Made by a program: the position numbers and the translations under genes. 64,000 nt of DNA from Acidobacteriaceae bacterium (GTDB taxonomy: Bacteria; Acidobacteriota; Terriglobia; Terriglobales; Acidobacteriaceae): contig JASHQE010000247.1 of the NCBI GenBank assembly GCA_030037705.1, positions 54,326 to 118,325 of the forward strand, in the 5' to 3' direction. This document shows, piece by piece, positions 61,029 through 64,000 of this stretch. Each line of letters starts with the position of its first letter. Position 1 is the first letter of the stretch. The notes beneath the pieces were generated by a model. That model searched no databases. It was not told the DNA's origin and saw only the letters and a list, made by a program, of their open reading frames with translations.

Positions 61029-61355
61029 GGTAGTGGGTCAGTTTGAAGGGGACGGCTTTAGCCCGTTTTGAAGGGGCACGGCTTTAGCCGTGCCGTAAAC
61101 AGATCAAAATATGCGCGGGCTTTAGGTAGTGTCTGATGAATCACGGAGCGAGAGGTTTTGTAACAGGGCATGGCTTCATCGGGGTCCCCAGCAAGGGATT
61201 TGCTTGCTGGGGTGAATAGCCATGCCGAAAAGGGCCAAAATTCGAAGGGGTTTTAACCCCTGAGAGATGCTCTTTGTCCGGCAAACAGATGTTCTCCGAT
61301 TCGTCAGACACTGCCTAGCCCCTGAGGAATGGTTTACGCAAACTGACCCACTACC
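61029..61355. mobile_element. 327-bp MITE-like element with perfect 17-bp terminal inverted repeats
   Basis: GGTAGTGGGTCAGTTTG (61029-61045) and CAAACTGACCCACTACC (61339-61355) are perfect inverted copies. Inside is the hairpin GGCACGGCT-tt-AGCCGTGCC (61075-61094) and a second complete element (61123-61317). No transposase is encoded, so it would need one in trans. The remaining stretches are unrelated to neighbouring genes. Confidence 0.8.
61123..61317. mobile_element. 195-bp MITE-like element nested in the larger one
   Basis: TAGGTAGTGTCTGATGAATC (61123-61142) and, inverted, GATTCGTCAGACACTGCCTA (61298-61317) match at 18 of 20 positions. Its centre is a strong hairpin, CCCCAGCAAG-ggatttg-CTTGCTGGGG (about 61187-61213), itself flanked by GGCATGGCT...AGCCATGCC. 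It sits wholly inside the 327-bp element. Confidence 0.75.
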
Positions 61356-61557
61356 AGGCTTCGTGACATCTGAGCAGTTTGACAGATGGGTGCGCCCACA
61401 GGATATGACTCACCCGCTCGGATAAAACAGCTTTACAAGCTGACAAGGCGGATCTGTCACGAAATTTTTCTGCATTCAATAAACCTTCGCTCAACGAAAG
61501 TGGCATTTAAGGACGCCCGCTTGCCGGATTTTTGGCATAACCACTACGATTTCTCAC

Positions 61558-63024
61558 ATGGCAACCATTTCTTCAGGAATCTTTCCGGTTATATGCATCG
61601 ACCGAAATACGGGAATCCCGCTGCATCGTCAGGTTTACACTGGTTTTCGCGAAGCCATCCTGCGCGGCGAACTTGGTCCCGGACAGAAAGTTCCATCTAG
61701 CCGTGCTCTCGCAGCGGAACTCGAAATCTCGCGCTTTCCCATCCTCGATGCGTATGCGCAGCTTCATGCTGAGGGATATCTCGAAAGCCGCGTGGGCGCC
61801 GGCACGTTTGTATCTGCGGCTTTAACCAATCTTCCCACAAACAACACCGCGCCTGTTGAGGAATCCGAGGGAGCGCGCCGTGTGTCGCAAGGTTCTGCGC
61901 GGTTTCCTCGTTATCATGCTGCGCCATGGCGCAATGGCTGGGGCGCTTTCAGTGTCCATCAACCAGCATTCGATCAGTTTCCGTTCGAGACCTGGTCAAA
62001 GCTTGTGGCACATCATAGCCGTGCGCCGCGAGCCCACGGTATGCGCAATATAGACCCACTCGGTCTTATGCCTCTTCGTGATGCCATCTGTTCTTACCTG
62101 CGCACGGCCCGTGCGGTACACTGCGATTCCAGTCAGATCATGGTCGTGTCCGGTTCGCAGCAGGCATTGGATATCACGGCCCGCGTTTTGCTTGACCGGA
62201 AAGATAGCGCATGGATTGAAGAGCCTTGTTATCCTCTCGCACGGTCCATTCTTCTAGGGTATGGGTGCCGTATTGTGCCCGTTCCTGTTGATCAGGAGGG
62301 CCTGGATGTCAATGCCGGAATTAAGCGCGCTCGCAATGCGCGCGCCGCTTTCGTTACGCCGTCTCACCATTATCCGCTCGGCGTCACGATGAGCGCACCA
62401 CGCCGGCTGCAGCTGCTCGATTGGGCGCGAAAAGCCTCTGCCTGGATTGTCGAAGACGACTACGATAGTGAATTCCGCTTCGAAAGCATGCCTATCCCGT
62501 CGCTTCAGGGATTCGATTCGGCCGCACGTGTTATCTATATAGGCACCTTCAGTAAAGTCCTCTTCCCCTCGCTGCGTCTGGGTTATATCGTCATTCCTCC
62601 AGACCTGGTCGATCATTTCACAGCCGTTCGATATGCAATGGACATCTTCCCTTCTTATCTTTTCCAGGAAGTGCTAACCGATTTCATGGGTGCAGGTCAC
62701 TTTGCGCGGCATATCCGCCGTATGCGGGCTCTCTATAAAACCCGCCGTACTGCGCTCGTCGAGAGCCTTCATTCGGAATTTGGCGATCTTTTAGAGATTC
62801 ACGGAGCCAAGGCCGGCATGCACCTTTCCATCACTTTGCCCGATGACTATCGTGACGTTGAGATCGCCATGCGCGCCGCGAAGGAAAACCTGTGGCTATG
62901 GCCGCTTTCCCCTTGCTGGTCGGGCATCCACCCGCGTCAGGGATTTATTCTCGGTTTCGGCAACATCGCGGAGGAGAAAATGCAGTCTGCAGTCCGGCAT
63001 CTTCGCCGAATTCTTGCGCTCTGA
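61558..63024 (+). CDS. MocR-type regulator (GntR winged helix fused to aminotransferase domain)
   Basis: A 488-aa PLP-dependent regulator. The N-terminal GntR winged helix is HRQVYTGFREAILRGELGPGQKVPSSRALAAELEISRFPILDAYAQLHAEGYLESRVGAGTFV. A fold-type I aminotransferase domain follows from about residue 120: GLMPLRDAICSYLRTARAV, VVSGSQQALDITARVLLD, VTPSHHYPLGVTMSAPRRLQLL, IVEDDYDSEFRFE and IGTFSKVLFPSLRLGY, in which the PLP Lys is present. MocR proteins often control pyridoxal synthesis, GABA or taurine use. No such genes flank it, so the target is unknown. It is convergent with the DUF1223 gene. Confidence 0.93.
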   Translation: MATISSGIFPVICIDRNTGIPLHRQVYTGFREAILRGELGPGQKVPSSRALAAELEISRFPILDAYAQLHAEGYLESRVGAGTFVSAALTNLPTNNTAPVEESEGARRVSQGSARFPRYHAAPWRNGWGAFSVHQPAFDQFPFETWSKLVAHHSRAPRAHGMRNIDPLGLMPLRDAICSYLRTARAVHCDSSQIMVVSGSQQALDITARVLLDRKDSAWIEEPCYPLARSILLGYGCRIVPVPVDQEGLDVNAGIKRARNARAAFVTPSHHYPLGVTMSAPRRLQLLDWARKASAWIVEDDYDSEFRFESMPIPSLQGFDSAARVIYIGTFSKVLFPSLRLGYIVIPPDLVDHFTAVRYAMDIFPSYLFQEVLTDFMGAGHFARHIRRMRALYKTRRTALVESLHSEFGDLLEIHGAKAGMHLSITLPDDYRDVEIAMRAAKENLWLWPLSPCWSGIHPRQGFILGFGNIAEEKMQSAVRHLRRILAL

Positions 63025-63038
63025 GTGCTCAGCGTGTT

Positions 63039-63869
63039 TCAAGAACCGGAAAACTGTTTAGGACGCGTAACTGTCTGCTCCGCGACTCCCAACACGTGCC
63101 CATTGTGTTTATCTGCCAGAAATACCACTAACCGCATCGGCCCGGTCGCACCCTTGCCCTCATCGAACGGTAGTTTCAGCGTCAACGCGCGCCCATCTTC
63201 GCTTCCAGAGCCCATCTCCTTGAGCACGCGCACAACAGCAACGTTGCGCAGTGTCTTTCCCGCATTTTCGCCGCTCTTGACCGACGTCTCAGTTGCATCT
63301 TCAGCCAACGCCGCCATCAGCGTCTGCTTCGACTTGCCCGCCGCGCTGTTTCCGCAGCGAATCATGAACCTAACCTCATCCCCAGCCCATGCCACGCCGT
63401 CAATCGTCAGCTCTTCCTTGGGATTGGCCGCCGCAGCCAGCACCGCCTGCGCCAGCTTGCGCCCATCATTACCCACCATCTGCACTGCGCCGTCCACCAC
63501 CACTTGCGGCGTATAAACGTCGTTCAGTCCAAATTTGTCTTCATACCACTTCTGCCGATCGGTAACGGCATCCAGCGCGTATGGATCATGCCAGCCCTCA
63601 TGATCCCAGTACGTTACATGCTCGCTCAGCACAATCGCCTGCGCGCCTGGAATCGGCTGTAATGCATCGAGCTTCGCCAGCAGCGCGTCTGCAGGCGGGC
63701 AGCTTGAGCAGCCCTCCGAAGTGAACAGCTCCACCAATACCGGCCGCCGTGAACCACTCTGCGCTTCCACAGCAGCCACATCTTGCCGTGGAGACCAGCC
63801 CGCAGCCATAACCACTGCAACTGCGCCCAGCATCGCGCCAAGCCACCAGCCCGAACTTCGATTCCCCAT
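63039..63869 (-). CDS. DUF1223 thioredoxin-like exported protein
   Basis: A 276-aa protein with an N-terminal hydrophobic segment (WWLGAMLGAVAVVMAAGW) that may be a signal peptide or anchor. VLVELFTSEGCSSCPPADALLAKL holds a CxxC in the thioredoxin-like position typical of DUF1223; further family phrases are VLSEHVTYWDHEGWHDPYA, RQKWYEDKFGLNDVYTPQVVVDGAVQMVGND and the C-terminal beta domain. The exact role is not known; a redox function in the periplasm is likely. Start: ATG at 63869 (MGNRSSGWW). It ends 14 bp from the MocR stop. Confidence 0.85.
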   Translation of the reverse strand: MGNRSSGWWLGAMLGAVAVVMAAGWSPRQDVAAVEAQSGSRRPVLVELFTSEGCSSCPPADALLAKLDALQPIPGAQAIVLSEHVTYWDHEGWHDPYALDAVTDRQKWYEDKFGLNDVYTPQVVVDGAVQMVGNDGRKLAQAVLAAAANPKEELTIDGVAWAGDEVRFMIRCGNSAAGKSKQTLMAALAEDATETSVKSGENAGKTLRNVAVVRVLKEMGSGSEDGRALTLKLPFDEGKGATGPMRLVVFLADKHNGHVLGVAEQTVTRPKQFSGS

Positions 63870-64000
63870 CTCCCTACCGCCTGTTGCTCAAATAGATTGC
63901 ACTGCGCGAGGCAAAGTTGCATCCTGGTCGCTGGTGTACGATTCTTGCGATTTGTTGATCGAATCGGCAACGACCCAGGTTGCTGACGCCAATGCAACAC
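63870..64000. other. Window end, no gene recognised
   Basis: The last 131 bases contain the upstream region of the DUF1223 gene. I see no gene, tRNA or clear promoter here. Confidence 0.5.

Larger units (their letters stand above)
60991..61557. other. Intergenic region carrying nested MITE-like elements
   Basis: No credible gene is present between the GH79-like gene and the MocR regulator. Most of the gap is the element at 61029-61355. The 200 bp after it (61356-61557) should hold the promoter of the regulator gene; no strong consensus was found. Confidence 0.6.

Noticed and set aside
61558-63024. GntR-family gene as a possible PhnF regulator of the phn island
   Set aside because: It has a complete aminotransferase domain (MocR type), not the UTRA domain of PhnF, and is more than 20 kb from the phn genes.

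Overview
The window looks like chromosome of a member of the Acidobacteriota (probably Terriglobia / subdivision 1). The evidence is two very large Oar-type TonB-dependent receptors with an N-terminal carboxypeptidase-regulatory-like domain, a GH79 glucuronidase-like enzyme, a membrane-anchored regulator type common in that phylum, a PilMNO-type secretion cluster, and short inverted-repeat elements in the gaps. I saw no tRNA, rRNA, CRISPR array, integrase or complete insertion sequence.

Layout. (1) 1-2754: an OlsB/OlsA-like acyltransferase pair on the minus strand, divergent from ftsY. (2) 2809-4801: ribD and ribE (riboflavin), separated by a 7-bp tandem repeat. (3) 4859-5539: a Phd/VapC toxin-antitoxin pair with its own promoter. 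(4) 5690-12573: a tightly packed type II secretion / type IV pilus-like operon, gspF-gspE-pilM-pilN-pilO-gspC-like-gspG-like, without secretin or prepilin peptidase. (5) 12574-17253: a repeat-filled gap, a secreted-looking hypothetical protein and a large GH44 lipoprotein.

(6) 17531-40689 is the most interesting part, a large phosphonate (phn) island. The minus strand carries phnG-H-I-J-K-L-D-C-E-E-M. Divergent from it on the plus strand are an asymmetric ABC-exporter pair, a 2H-phosphoesterase of the phosphonate-operon DUF1045 family, an alpha-phosphohexomutase homologue and a phosphonate-type hexapeptide acyltransferase. Next come pyrE, a second and more canonical phnM, an Oar-type TonB receptor and a MarR regulator. 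Three copies of the palindrome CGTATACG lie in the two control regions of this island. The PhnJ here keeps the glycyl-radical Gly but has lost three of the four family-defining cysteines of the CX2CX21CX5C motif (only C246 remains; S249, I270 and L276 replace the others). Its C-P bond-breaking radical chemistry, as known from E. coli, should therefore be impossible or different. PhnK also shows half-lost CxxC pairs, the mutase has an altered sugar-specificity loop, and no PhnN or PhnP is present. I regard this as the candidate undescribed system: a C-P-lyase-like complex with changed chemistry, joined to a sugar-phosphate mutase, an acyltransferase and an exporter.

(7) 40802-42320: an EEP-family hydrolase preceded by a Pho-box-like direct repeat, and a KDPG-aldolase-type enzyme. 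(8) 42426-50599: a heavy-metal RND efflux operon (cusC-cusB-cusA plus a 54-aa membrane peptide), divergent from a histidine kinase / LuxR-type response regulator pair. Three helically phased GCTATC repeats lie between them. (9) 50654-64000: polysaccharide-related accessory genes (a DUF6259-like putative glycosidase, a membrane-anchored DNA-binding-type protein, a second Oar receptor, a GH79-like lipoprotein), two MITE-like elements (one of them nested), a MocR-type regulator and a DUF1223 protein.

Limits: all family assignments come from motif recognition without database searches. Comparisons with E. coli Phn proteins rely on remembered family sequences and should be confirmed by alignment.
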